From JAFDZO01 sp044226845 (GTDB lineage: Bacteria > Bacteroidota > Ignavibacteria > Tepidaquicellales > Tepidaquicellaceae): a DNA stretch of 64,000 bases. The stretch lies in the NCBI GenBank assembly GCA_044226845.1, contig JBGAGG010000016.1, positions 1 through 64,000 on the forward strand, read 5' to 3'. The notes under the pieces are model-generated. The model was not told where the DNA came from, did not search any database, and saw nothing but the letters and a program-made list of their open reading frames with translations. The translations under genes and the position numbers were made by a program. This document shows positions 1 to 7,937 of this stretch, one piece after another. How positions within the stretch are numbered: position 1 is the stretch's first letter; every line of letters starts with the position of its first letter.

Positions 1-228
1 CCCCAAAAGATACAGCTTTCAGAAATGAATGAAAGACTTACGCAGATATCGAAAGCAAATCCTGACCTGCTTTTGCTGTTGAAATTTGACAGGAACATTA
101 AGTACAAAACTATGGTTGATGTACTTGATGAAGTTAATAATTCTGTTGAAAAAGAGAACCGAAGATTTTCAATAAAAAAGATGGAAGATGCTGATATAGA
201 AATTATAAATTTTGCAGAAAGTTTTTAA
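1..228 (+). CDS. ExbD/TolR-like protein, C-terminal part (gene begins before the window)
   Basis: The reading frame is open from base 1, so only the last 75 residues are here and the first ATG at 25 is probably internal. The segment PDLLLLLKFDRNIKYKTMVDVLDEV resembles the periplasmic C-terminal domain of ExbD/TolR proteins, where a short beta strand ending in a D-R-x-V/I-x-Y motif is followed by a helix holding a VLD core. Such proteins work with ExbB/TolQ and TonB/TolA to pass proton-motive force to the outer membrane. The identification rests on this short pattern only. The N-terminal membrane helix with its Asp lies outside the window. Confidence 0.55.
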   Translation, partial: PQKIQLSEMNERLTQISKANPDLLLLLKFDRNIKYKTMVDVLDEVNNSVEKENRRFSIKKMEDADIEIINFAESF

Positions 229-252
229 GCAATTATTATCTATATTTTCCCG

Positions 253-290
253 AAAGCGAATCGGCTAGTGGCTTATTCGCTTTTTTATTT
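253..290 (+). terminator. Intrinsic terminator after the ExbD-like gene
   Basis: An 8-bp stem, aaagcgaa (253-260) with ttcgcttt (276-283), is followed by a T-rich run. It closes the transcript of the preceding partial gene. Confidence 0.75.
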
Positions 291-317
291 TCAACCGAAT
301 ATCACGTATATTTTAAG

Positions 318-325
318 TATATTTG
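318..325 (+). promoter_or_regulatory. Possible -7 element (TATATTTG)
   Basis: TATATTTG matches the Bacteroidota -7 consensus TAnnTTTG and lies in the 220-base gap before the 449 gene, just after a terminator. No TTG is present at the usual -33 distance, so the assignment is weak. Nothing else was recognised in this gap. Confidence 0.35.
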
Positions 326-448
326 TTATGATATATATGCAGCAAAATCTCTAAAACACTAAATTACGCGGAAGAAAATAAAAATAATATTTAGGTTGGT
401 GGATTTTTGGTGTGGTTGTGTTTCTACGGTTAATTTCATTCTAACTCA

Positions 449-868
449 TTGAGAAAAATATTTTTAATTGCTGCGTTATTATTTACAGGTTTGAGCTTTG
501 CACAGGTTGATAGTACACAAAAAACATCCGGTGAGAATTCCTATTACGGACGGCGGTATCCTGTTTTTCCTGAAGGCGAACAATTTCCGGAAAAAGGTTC
601 AGGAGTCACAATATTTATTCTTTCGTTATTCGGGGTTGCAATTTTAACAATGTCCTTTCTTATAATAAGAAAATCTAAAAGCCGCGGGAATAGAATTATT
701 ATCGGGGGATTTTCAGAAGATACAGAAAAAGGAATGGTTAAGCGGTCAATTCCCACTCATTACAATATAGGCTCTTCCGGTATTTACAGCAAACGTAAGG
801 GAGGAAGGGGTGGATATGACAGACGCAGTGGATCCGGCGGTATTGGCGGTTTTGGAAGCGGCTGGTAG
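449..868 (+). CDS. Small membrane protein with signal peptide and Gly-rich tail, unknown function
   Basis: The 139-residue protein has a signal peptide (about residues 1-18, ending SFA-Q), a short linker, a transmembrane helix near residues 53-72, and a tail rich in Gly, Arg and Ser ending GGFGSGW. The start is TTG (449-451); no ATG start is available nearby and no clear Shine-Dalgarno is seen. The Gly-rich end resembles the tail of the TPM-domain protein encoded 63 bases downstream, so the two may share a location or be processed alike. No known domain was recognised. It probably forms an operon with the two TPM genes that follow. Confidence 0.6.
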   Translation: MRKIFLIAALLFTGLSFAQVDSTQKTSGENSYYGRRYPVFPEGEQFPEKGSGVTIFILSLFGVAILTMSFLIIRKSKSRGNRIIIGGFSEDTEKGMVKRSIPTHYNIGSSGIYSKRKGGRGGYDRRSGSGGIGGFGSGW

Positions 869-931
869 TTTTAAAAATTATTAACAGAATTATATTTCAT
901 ACGTATATATAATCTAAAGCAACGATAAAAA

Positions 932-1747
932 TTGAGAAAAACATTAATTATATTAGCGTTATTAATTGCAGGGTTTGGATACTCACAAGAGGATGACGGA
1001 GCGTCAAAATCTCTCACAGATGCGCCTCCTACAGTAAAAAAATATGTTGTAGATGAAACAGGAACGCTTACGTCATCGCAGATAAATTCTCTGATGACTA
1101 AGCTTGTTAACTTTGAAAAGGCAACTACAAATCAGATAATAGTTTATTTAATACCAAGCCTTAACGGCGAGCCTATTGAAAACGTAGCGGTAGAAATTGC
1201 GCGTAAAAATAAAATCGGAAAGAAGGATAATAATAACGGTGTGCTTGTTCTTGTTGCAATGAAGGACAGAAAGATGCGGATTGAAGTCGGGTACGGACTT
1301 GAAGGCGCATTGACCGATGCCATATCATCTCAGATAATAAGAAATGATATGCAGCCTGAGTTTAAAAAAGGAAATTATTATGAGGGACTTGATAAGGCAG
1401 TAGATGATATTATTGCGGTAACAAAAGGTGAGTATGCCGCAGATAAAAAAGGAAAGAAAAACGAGACAGGCTCAATAATTTTTGTAATCGTAATGTTTTT
1501 GATGGTAATTGGTTTTATTATATTTGCAATCATAAGAAAGGCGTCACGCTTCGGTAGAAGGATGGTAACAGGAAGCAGGGGCAGCGGATTAGGAGACGTG
1601 GCTACAGGGTTTCTTATAGGCTCATTGTTCAATAACTCAAGCTGGGGCTCGGGAAGTTCGGGCAGCAGCGGAGATAGCGGAGGATTCGGCGGATTTTCAG
1701 GCGGCGGCGGTGATTTCGGCGGCGGCGGCGCAAGCGGTGACTGGTAA
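932..1747 (+). CDS. TPM-domain protein with signal peptide, membrane helix and Gly-rich tail (YgcG type)
   Basis: The 271 residues start with a signal peptide (1-18). They continue with a TPM domain at about 37-165, with the typical opening VVDETGTLTSSQINSL, the RMRIEVGYGLEGALTD core and the KKGNYYEGLDKAVDDI end. A transmembrane helix lies near 180-200, and the tail is almost pure Gly/Ser. This is the YgcG architecture. TPM domains have been linked to phosphatase activity and membrane-protein repair, but the substrate is unknown. TTG (932) is the only sensible start. In many genomes a lemA gene precedes TPM genes; none is present here. Confidence 0.85.
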   Translation: MRKTLIILALLIAGFGYSQEDDGASKSLTDAPPTVKKYVVDETGTLTSSQINSLMTKLVNFEKATTNQIIVYLIPSLNGEPIENVAVEIARKNKIGKKDNNNGVLVLVAMKDRKMRIEVGYGLEGALTDAISSQIIRNDMQPEFKKGNYYEGLDKAVDDIIAVTKGEYAADKKGKKNETGSIIFVIVMFLMVIGFIIFAIIRKASRFGRRMVTGSRGSGLGDVATGFLIGSLFNNSSWGSGSSGSSGDSGGFGGFSGGGGDFGGGGASGDW

Positions 1748-1755
1748 ATTCTTTC

Positions 1756-1785
1756 AATTAACAATTAGTAATTAGCAATTAACAG
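1756..1785. repeat. AT-rich intergenic repeat (copy 1)
   Basis: The stretch contains attagtaattagcaattaacag (from 1764). It matches 21 of 22 bases of a sequence at 9371-9392, and a shorter inverted copy lies at 9418-9440. It falls in the short gap between the two TPM genes, so it is a dispersed intergenic repeat rather than coding sequence. Confidence 0.5.
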
Positions 1786-1802
1786 GATTATTTTTTTATA
1801 TT

Positions 1803-2261
1803 ATGAGTAAGAAAGAAATAGAAAAGTTTTTCAGCGAAGATGATTTGAAAAAAATCTCACAGGAAATTTCTGAAATTGAAAAACTTACATCGGGAGAAAT
1901 TCGTTTAAGCGTGCAGGAAGAAAGGGGTAAACTTGAAAAAGATAAAACTCCGCGTGAGATTGCCTTGCTGGAATTTGTACGTCTCGAAATGCATAAAACA
2001 AAGGACAGAACGGGGGTGCTAATCCATATATTGATAAATGAAAGAAAATTTGAAATACTTGCAGATGAAGGAATAAATAAAAAAATTGAAGAACACATGT
2101 GGCATGAAATAAAGGAACAGATGAGAACACAATTCAGGAAAGCAAATTATCTTGAAGGTGTATTATTTGCAATAAAACTTATAGGTGAAAAATTGAAAGA
2201 AGAATTTCCCTGCAATGATGATGATACCGATGAACTATCTAATGATGTAATTATAAAGTAA
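1803..2261 (+). CDS. TPM-domain protein without signal peptide
   Basis: The 152 residues form one TPM domain without a signal peptide or membrane helix. SGEIRLSVQEERGK is followed by the ALLEFVRLEMHKTKDRTGVLIHI strand, the RKFEILADEGINKKI core and the FRKANYLEGVLFAIKLIGEKL end. The paired arrangement of a secreted Gly-tailed TPM protein and a shorter cytosolic TPM protein is common in Bacteroidota. ATG (1803) is used. Function is not established for the family member seen here. Confidence 0.8.
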   Translation: MSKKEIEKFFSEDDLKKISQEISEIEKLTSGEIRLSVQEERGKLEKDKTPREIALLEFVRLEMHKTKDRTGVLIHILINERKFEILADEGINKKIEEHMWHEIKEQMRTQFRKANYLEGVLFAIKLIGEKLKEEFPCNDDDTDELSNDVIIK

Positions 2262-2315
2262 ATTATTATTGTTTTTTATCTTATATTTTTATACTCACCC
2301 CGATTTTTTTTCTGA

Positions 2316-4877
2316 TTGAAAAAAACACTAGCATACATATTATTTTTTTTTTTAGCTGCGCCATTAATAGCACAAACCGATAGTCTTAAAACATTTCCGT
2401 TAGACTCTTTAAACAATTTAAAATCTTCAACTGATACGGTTAAAAAAACTTTAGCTGATACTTTAAATAAAACTGTAGATACGCTCAAGCAGGTTCAGTC
2501 AGATATTACTGCACCGATAAATTATTCAGCGCGGGACTCTGCTATCTTCGATGTGAAAGCAAAAAAATTATATTTATACAATGATGCACAGCTTACCTAT
2601 CAGGATTTAAAACTGAACTCAGGAATTATTCTTCTCGATAAAGAAGATGAAACCCTTGAAGCATACGGAATACCCGACTCAATGAATACAGGTGTATTGG
2701 TACAAACTCCCATAATGGTACAGGGCGGTGATAAACTGGAAGGCACAAAGCTTCTATATAATTTTACTACAAAGCAGGGGAATATTTCAATGGGATTCTC
2801 CGAGGCAGATGTTGGTTATTACTATGGAGAAAAAATAAAAAAAGTTACTGATGAAGTATTTTTTATAAAAGACGGATTGTATACAACATCAACGGATAGA
2901 AAAGACCCGGAGTATTATTTCCTCTCACCGAAGATGAAGGTAATAAAAGATGACAGAGTAATTGCTCAGTCGGTTTTTATGTACATAGAAGGGGTACCTG
3001 TTTTCTGGCTGCCGTTCGGAGTTTTCCCGAATAAAACAGGAAGGTCATCGGGACTTATTCCCCCTACATACGGAGATGACGGAACATACGGAACTTACAT
3101 TGCGCGGCTTGGTTACTTCTGGGCAATGAGTGATTATTACGATCTGGCATTAACGGGAAGCTGGTTCTCAAGAGGAAGACTCGATTTTAACGGAAGGTTT
3201 CGTTATGCATTAAAGTATAATTTTACCGGGCAGGTTGAAGGCGGATACTCACGCATAAGGCTTGGAGAAGAAACCGATGTTGATAAATTCAGTTCTGATG
3301 AATGGGCATTTACTGTAAATCATTCACAGTCATTCAGCCCGACTTCAAGACTTGATGGTAACTTAACCTTTGCCAGCGGTAATGCATATTATCAGAATAA
3401 CTCAAATAATCTTAACACGCTTTTGAGACAAAATATTCTTTCGAATTTAACATATTCTAAATCCTGGGAAGGAACACCTTATATCTTTTCATTGAATTAT
3501 TTCCGCGACCAGAATTTAATAACGGGAAGCATTAATGAGAATATTCCTTCGTTGAATTTTACGATTACGCAAACTTATCCGTTTCAGTCGGCAACATCAA
3601 CAAGCGATAATAAAAGTCTGTTCGAATATTTTGCGTACAGCTATCAGGGTTCATATTTAAATAACAGAGTTAAAACTGTTATACAGTCAGTGAACGGCGG
3701 CGACAGTCTTGAATTGAGAAATAACAGAATGGGCGCTGTGCAGAGAGTTAGCTTTAATTTATCTCCGCCTTCTCAGTTTGTGAGTATCAGTCCGTTTTTG
3801 AATTACACTGAATACTGGTACAGCAAGTCAGTTGTAAAATCTTATGACCCGTTTACGAATACAATTTTATCACAGGATGTTGACGGATTTAAAACTGCGC
3901 GCTCATTTAATATGGGTGTAAGTCTGCAGACAAAACTCATTGGTATCTTCAATCCGAATATACTTGGCATTAAAGGGATAAGGCATACACTTACACCGAA
4001 CATTACTTATAATTTTACTCCGGATTTTTCAAAAGATTTCTGGGGCTACTACGGAAATTATGTTGATGCTGCGGGTAACGTAATAAAATATTCTTATTTT
4101 GATAACGGATTATTCGGCGGACCTCCGCAGGGAGAGCAGCAGCAAATTAATTTTTCCGTCGGCAACGTATTTGAAATGAAGACCAGGGAGACTGATTCTA
4201 CGGATAATAAATTTCAGCTTTTGAATTTAGATGCAACTATAGGCTATAACTTTGCAGCGGACTCATTAAAATTTTCCGACCTGAATACATCTTTCAGAAC
4301 GCAGATAGGAAGCTTGTTAAATATTTCAGGCGGCGCAGCTTTTAATCTGTATAAATTTGATGAGACGGCGGGAACAAGAATAAATAAATTCTTATTTAGT
4401 GATGGTAAGCTTGCAGAACTGACTTCTTTCAATATCAATTTATCTACAAGTTATAATTTTTTATTATCGAGTGAGGATAACAGTAAGAGAGATACGACAA
4501 AAAAATTATTCAGAGATACGATAAATGTTGTGAGTTATAATATTCCTTTTACAGGCAGCCTGAATTACAATTACTCCGAATCGCGCCCCGTCCCGACTCA
4601 GTATTTCCGTTCATCGTCGTTATCAGGAAGTTTGGGGTTCAGCCCGACGGAGAAGTGGAGATTTAATGTTTCTGCGAGTTATGATCTGGTAAACAAATTA
4701 ATCTCTGCGCCATATGTAACAGCTTACAGGGATTTGAACTCATGGGAAATGAATTTTAACTGGTATCCGCTGGGAGCGTTTAAAGGATTTAATCTGGAAA
4801 TAAAAATTAAAGCACCGCAATTGAAAGATATAAAAATTACAAAGACTACAAATCCGGGAGGACCGTTTGGATTCTAG
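2316..4877 (+). CDS. lptD: LPS-assembly outer-membrane protein LptD (OstA family)
   Basis: LptD inserts lipopolysaccharide into the outer leaflet of the outer membrane. The 853-residue protein has a signal peptide (1-19) and a Ser/Thr/Asp-rich linker. The OstA/LptA-like beta-jellyroll covers about 75-200 (FDVKAKKLYLYNDAQLTYQD, then GDKLEGTKLLYN). From about 210 the LptD barrel begins with VFMYIEGVPVFWLPFGVFP and the SGLIPPTYG signature, then long amphipathic strands to the Phe terminus. The start is TTG (2316); there is no ATG near the signal peptide. The DapF-like gene starts 7 bases after its stop. Confidence 0.88.
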   Translation: MKKTLAYILFFFLAAPLIAQTDSLKTFPLDSLNNLKSSTDTVKKTLADTLNKTVDTLKQVQSDITAPINYSARDSAIFDVKAKKLYLYNDAQLTYQDLKLNSGIILLDKEDETLEAYGIPDSMNTGVLVQTPIMVQGGDKLEGTKLLYNFTTKQGNISMGFSEADVGYYYGEKIKKVTDEVFFIKDGLYTTSTDRKDPEYYFLSPKMKVIKDDRVIAQSVFMYIEGVPVFWLPFGVFPNKTGRSSGLIPPTYGDDGTYGTYIARLGYFWAMSDYYDLALTGSWFSRGRLDFNGRFRYALKYNFTGQVEGGYSRIRLGEETDVDKFSSDEWAFTVNHSQSFSPTSRLDGNLTFASGNAYYQNNSNNLNTLLRQNILSNLTYSKSWEGTPYIFSLNYFRDQNLITGSINENIPSLNFTITQTYPFQSATSTSDNKSLFEYFAYSYQGSYLNNRVKTVIQSVNGGDSLELRNNRMGAVQRVSFNLSPPSQFVSISPFLNYTEYWYSKSVVKSYDPFTNTILSQDVDGFKTARSFNMGVSLQTKLIGIFNPNILGIKGIRHTLTPNITYNFTPDFSKDFWGYYGNYVDAAGNVIKYSYFDNGLFGGPPQGEQQQINFSVGNVFEMKTRETDSTDNKFQLLNLDATIGYNFAADSLKFSDLNTSFRTQIGSLLNISGGAAFNLYKFDETAGTRINKFLFSDGKLAELTSFNINLSTSYNFLLSSEDNSKRDTTKKLFRDTINVVSYNIPFTGSLNYNYSESRPVPTQYFRSSSLSGSLGFSPTEKWRFNVSASYDLVNKLISAPYVTAYRDLNSWEMNFNWYPLGAFKGFNLEIKIKAPQLKDIKITKTTNPGGPFGF

Positions 4878-4884
4878 AATAATA

Positions 4885-5706
4885 ATGAAGTACACCGGCG
4901 CAGGAAATAATTTTATAATGATAAATAATCTTGACCTGAAAATTAATAATTATGAATTTATTGTGCGCGATTTATGCGCTCAGCAGGAGAACAATGAAAT
5001 TGACGGAGTGATATTTGTTGAGACTACAATGAAGGCTGATTTAAAGATGAATTATTTTAACCGTGACGGGAGCAGCGGCTCATTATGCGGGAATGGTTTA
5101 AGATGCACAGTTAGATATTCGTTAGATGAAAAACTTATTAAGAAAACTAAGTTAACTGTTGAAGCGGTTGATAAAATTTATAATTGTGAAGTTGTTGATG
5201 AAAAAAATATACGGGTTGAAATGCCCGACCCGGCAGTAGTAAATCCTTCTTTTAAGCTGAAAGTAAATTTCGGTGAGTGGTGGGAAGAGCTTGAATGCGC
5301 CTATGTTGATTGCGGCTCGCCGCATGTTGTGATATTTATCGATGATATAAAAAATCCGCAGGTGAAAGAGTTGAGTGAAGTGAATGTAGAAGAGTGGGGA
5401 AGAAATATAAGAATGCACCGCGACCTTATGCCTGAAGGCGCGAATGTTAATTTTGTAAAGATTGCCGGTGACGATGAAATACATGCAAGAACATTTGAAC
5501 GCGGAGTAGAGAGGGAAACCTTATCAAGCGGCACAGGCTCAATATCCAATGCCATAATTGCTTATATAAAAAAAAATGTTAATACTCCTGTGAAAGTTTT
5601 ACCCAGGTACGGTGAGTATATAACAATAAACTTCTCTGAAAAAGATTTTGAAGCTGAAGGTAAGATAAAATACCTTACTATCACCGGCGGCGCAAACAGA
5701 ATTTAA
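4885..5706 (+). CDS. dapF: Diaminopimelate epimerase-like protein, second catalytic Cys replaced by Ser
   Basis: DapF interconverts LL- and meso-diaminopimelate for lysine and peptidoglycan synthesis using two Cys as acid and base. MKYTGAGNNF opens the protein like other DapF, so ATG 4885 is chosen over the in-frame TTG at 4867, which would overlap lptD. The first catalytic Cys is present in the SLCGNGLRC motif (Cys68 from this start). NVNFVKI and ERGV, family substrate-binding segments, are also present. The second motif, normally ACGTG, reads SSGTG here: codon 5527-5529 is AGC (Ser) where TGC would be expected. The enzyme may be inactive, altered in specificity, or a related racemase. Confidence 0.75.
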   Translation: MKYTGAGNNFIMINNLDLKINNYEFIVRDLCAQQENNEIDGVIFVETTMKADLKMNYFNRDGSSGSLCGNGLRCTVRYSLDEKLIKKTKLTVEAVDKIYNCEVVDEKNIRVEMPDPAVVNPSFKLKVNFGEWWEELECAYVDCGSPHVVIFIDDIKNPQVKELSEVNVEEWGRNIRMHRDLMPEGANVNFVKIAGDDEIHARTFERGVERETLSSGTGSISNAIIAYIKKNVNTPVKVLPRYGEYITINFSEKDFEAEGKIKYLTITGGANRI

Positions 5707-5905
5707 ATTTCACCCCTTCTGATACTATAACTTTTCAATAAATCTTCCGTATTACTGATTTATATAAGGGCTTATGCATAACCTGTAAAAGTGTTCTTTT
5801 TTGCAAGACAACATTTTTACCTGAAAAAAGGACTTGACAAATAAATGAAAAAAAGTCAAATTGCTGATAGACGTAAAAATGTTTTAAACCTAACGGACAA
5901 CAGAT

Positions 5906-6805
5906 TTGCAACAGGACAACTTAATAGAGAAATTACAGAGCTTAGGATTCAAGGAATATGAATCTAAAGTCTTCATGGTTCTCTTGACAAACTCTTCGCT
6001 AAGCGCATCAGAGATAGCTGAGAAAGCCAAGATAAGAAGAACTGCTGTGTATGAAATATTAAAAACTTTTGCCGAAAAAGGTTATTGCAACGTTATAGAA
6101 ACAAATACTATTCTTAAGTACGAGATCATAAATCCAAGGATTATCCTTGATAAGATTCAGGCAGATTTTAACATAGAAAATGAGCAGCGATTAGGAAACT
6201 TAAAGGATACCTTTAAAAATCTGATGCCGCTTTATAAATCTGAAACTGACGAAAGCGATAATACTGTTAACATAGAACTTATAAGAGGTTTTAATAAACA
6301 CCGCACAGCAAAGTTTATTGAGCTTCTTAACAATGCAAAAGAAGAAATTCTTTTTATGGTAAGATTTGAAATGTTTGTTTCAAAAGAACTTGACCAGACT
6401 GCAGTGAATTTTATTAAATCCGGCGGAGTGATAAAATCTATCTATGAAGCCAGTTTCAATTTTAAAATCATTGACAGAAATGAGAATGTTTCAATTGCTA
6501 CTGTTGATGGATTTATTGACCTTTGTGAATATTATGAGAAGAACGGTGAAAAACTTAAAATATCGCAGTTAGAGCTTCCTAATATTACAATTTTTGACAG
6601 AGAGATAGTATTTATAAACATCGACCCCAAAGACATACCAAGACACAGCAGAGCCGATATAATAATCAGGAATAAAGATTTTGCAATGCGAATGATGGAT
6701 TTATTTAATTATTATTGGAGCCAGGCTTACACCACGAAGGAATTTAAGAAAATTCAAAAGCAATTCGATTTAAAAGAAAGTATCAAAGAAGTTTTAGAAA
6801 AATAG
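5906..6805 (+). CDS. TrmB-family transcriptional regulator
   Basis: The 299-residue protein begins with a TrmB winged helix (about 5-75: LQSLGFKEYESKVFMVLL, then LSASEIAEKAKIRRTAVYEILKTFAEKGY). A coiled-coil linker follows, and then a phospholipase-D-like ligand domain (about 115-280, ELIRGFNKHRTAKFIELLNNAKEEILFMVRFEM). TrmB proteins control sugar and central-metabolism genes, mainly in archaea and some bacteria. The start is TTG (5906). The next gene, a T9SS cargo protein, lies 65 bases on in the same direction, but no operator repeat was identified, so its target is unknown. Confidence 0.75.
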   Translation: MQQDNLIEKLQSLGFKEYESKVFMVLLTNSSLSASEIAEKAKIRRTAVYEILKTFAEKGYCNVIETNTILKYEIINPRIILDKIQADFNIENEQRLGNLKDTFKNLMPLYKSETDESDNTVNIELIRGFNKHRTAKFIELLNNAKEEILFMVRFEMFVSKELDQTAVNFIKSGGVIKSIYEASFNFKIIDRNENVSIATVDGFIDLCEYYEKNGEKLKISQLELPNITIFDREIVFINIDPKDIPRHSRADIIIRNKDFAMRMMDLFNYYWSQAYTTKEFKKIQKQFDLKESIKEVLEK

Positions 6806-6870
6806 TTGTCACTTTTATTTAAAATTAGTGTCAAAGTAATAAATTAAACAATATCTCCCTCGGAGGATTT

Positions 6871-7656
6871 ATGAAAAAATTATTCACTATTTTATTGCTC
6901 ACAATAGTTAATCTCAGTTTGTTCAACGGGCTATTGAAAGCAGGCAACAATATCGTTATAAAGGGAAATGTGTATTATAAAAATACAATAACTCCTGTAA
7001 ATAATGCTGTTGTGAAACTGTATTTTGTAAATCCTGATCTTACAACTTATAAAGTTTTAGAATCAATATCAGTAAATAGTAAGGGAGAGTATTCTTTTAC
7101 ATCTTTACAATTGAAATCAGAAGATAAAGTAAGGATTGGAGCGTATGCAAACGATATCAATGAATTCGACAGAATAAGTATTGGTAATAATCCGTTGACA
7201 ACAGATGAATTTGCGGAATTAGGAGCCTATGCAAACGATCTGACAATGGATTGCGGACATCAGTTAGGGGAGATTTATTCAAAAACTACTTCAGTAGATT
7301 TAAATTCAGTCAGCACAAGTAATGTTAATTTATATATAGAAAAAGAAGCACTTGTCACAGATGATTTTGGCGGCGGCATAGGTACATATCCAAGAGAACC
7401 GATATTAAATCAGAATTACCCGAATCCTTTTAATCCGACAACAAACATACAGTACGGAATTCCTCAGCAGTCTTTTGTATCATTGAAAGTCTATGATATG
7501 TCAGGCAAGCTGGTAGCTGAACTTGTAAACGAGATAAAAGATAAAGGCTATTACACAGTTAAGTTTGACGGTGCGAATTTAGCATCAGGATTCTATATCT
7601 ACAGATTGTCAGCGGGTGATTTTACTTCTATAAAGAAGATGAGTCTTATAAAGTAA
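6871..7656 (+). CDS. Secreted protein with carboxypeptidase-regulatory-like domain and T9SS sorting domain
   Basis: The 261 residues comprise a signal peptide (1-24), a beta-sandwich resembling the carboxypeptidase regulatory fold (about 28-150; IKGNVYYKNTITPVNNAVVKLYF) and a C-terminal type A sorting domain (about 178-261; NQNYPNPFNPTTNIQYGIP, VSLKVYDMSGK, SGFYIYRLSAGDF). Proteins with this end are exported through the T9SS and cleaved or anchored at the surface. A strong ribosome binding site, ggagg, precedes ATG 6871, unusual in this window and suggesting high expression. Cargo function is unknown. Confidence 0.75.
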   Translation: MKKLFTILLLTIVNLSLFNGLLKAGNNIVIKGNVYYKNTITPVNNAVVKLYFVNPDLTTYKVLESISVNSKGEYSFTSLQLKSEDKVRIGAYANDINEFDRISIGNNPLTTDEFAELGAYANDLTMDCGHQLGEIYSKTTSVDLNSVSTSNVNLYIEKEALVTDDFGGGIGTYPREPILNQNYPNPFNPTTNIQYGIPQQSFVSLKVYDMSGKLVAELVNEIKDKGYYTVKFDGANLASGFYIYRLSAGDFTSIKKMSLIK

Positions 7657-7696
7657 GAGAAGTGAAACTTAGTTAGAAGTTTGAAGTAAAAAGAAA

Positions 7697-7720
7697 AAGC
7701 CGGATGAGGGCATCCGGCTT
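7697..7720. terminator. Strong hairpin after the 6871 gene, TGAGGG at its tip
   Basis: A 10-bp perfect stem, aagccggatg (7697-7706) with catccggctt (7711-7720), carries an AGGG loop. A-rich DNA lies on the left and no T-run follows on the right, so as an intrinsic terminator it fits the minus strand better than the plus strand. The tip reads ATGAGGGCAT, sharing TGAGGG with the hairpin loops of the RNA candidate starting 218 bases on. Confidence 0.5.
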
Positions 7721-7906
7721 ATCAAAAAAAGAGAATTTAAAAATCGTAACCCGGCAAGGTTAAATTTCACAAAGATGACGAGGCATCTCTGTTTTCTCTC
7801 AATAGCAAAATAGACAAAATTTTTTATAAATGTAAAGGACAAAACCAAAGCACTCAATAAAGCTTTTAAAAGGTTCGCTTTACATCAGATATATAAAAGA
7901 GTTCTT

Positions 7907-7912
7907 TATAAT
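7907..7912 (+). promoter_or_regulatory. Possible -10 box (TATAAT) for the structured RNA
   Basis: TATAAT lies about 25 bases upstream of the first stem of the RNA candidate, in very AT-rich DNA. No convincing -35 or -33 element was found at the right distance, so this is a weak call. The stretch 7721-7906 shows nothing else recognisable. Confidence 0.25.
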
Positions 7913-7937
7913 AAAATAAAGTTTAAAAAGTTTTGAG

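Noticed and set aside
1378..1764. Pro-rich open frame on the minus strand opposite the Gly-rich TPM tail
   Set aside because: It is the antisense of a Gly-codon-rich region; Pro runs arise from GGN codons and no family is visible.
4867..4884. TTG start for the dapF-like gene
   Set aside because: It adds six residues not found in DapF and overlaps lptD; ATG 4885 fits the family start.
7669..7857. 62-residue open frame on the minus strand in the gap before the structured RNA
   Set aside because: No ribosome site or similarity; it includes the hairpin stem and AT-rich DNA and looks like chance.
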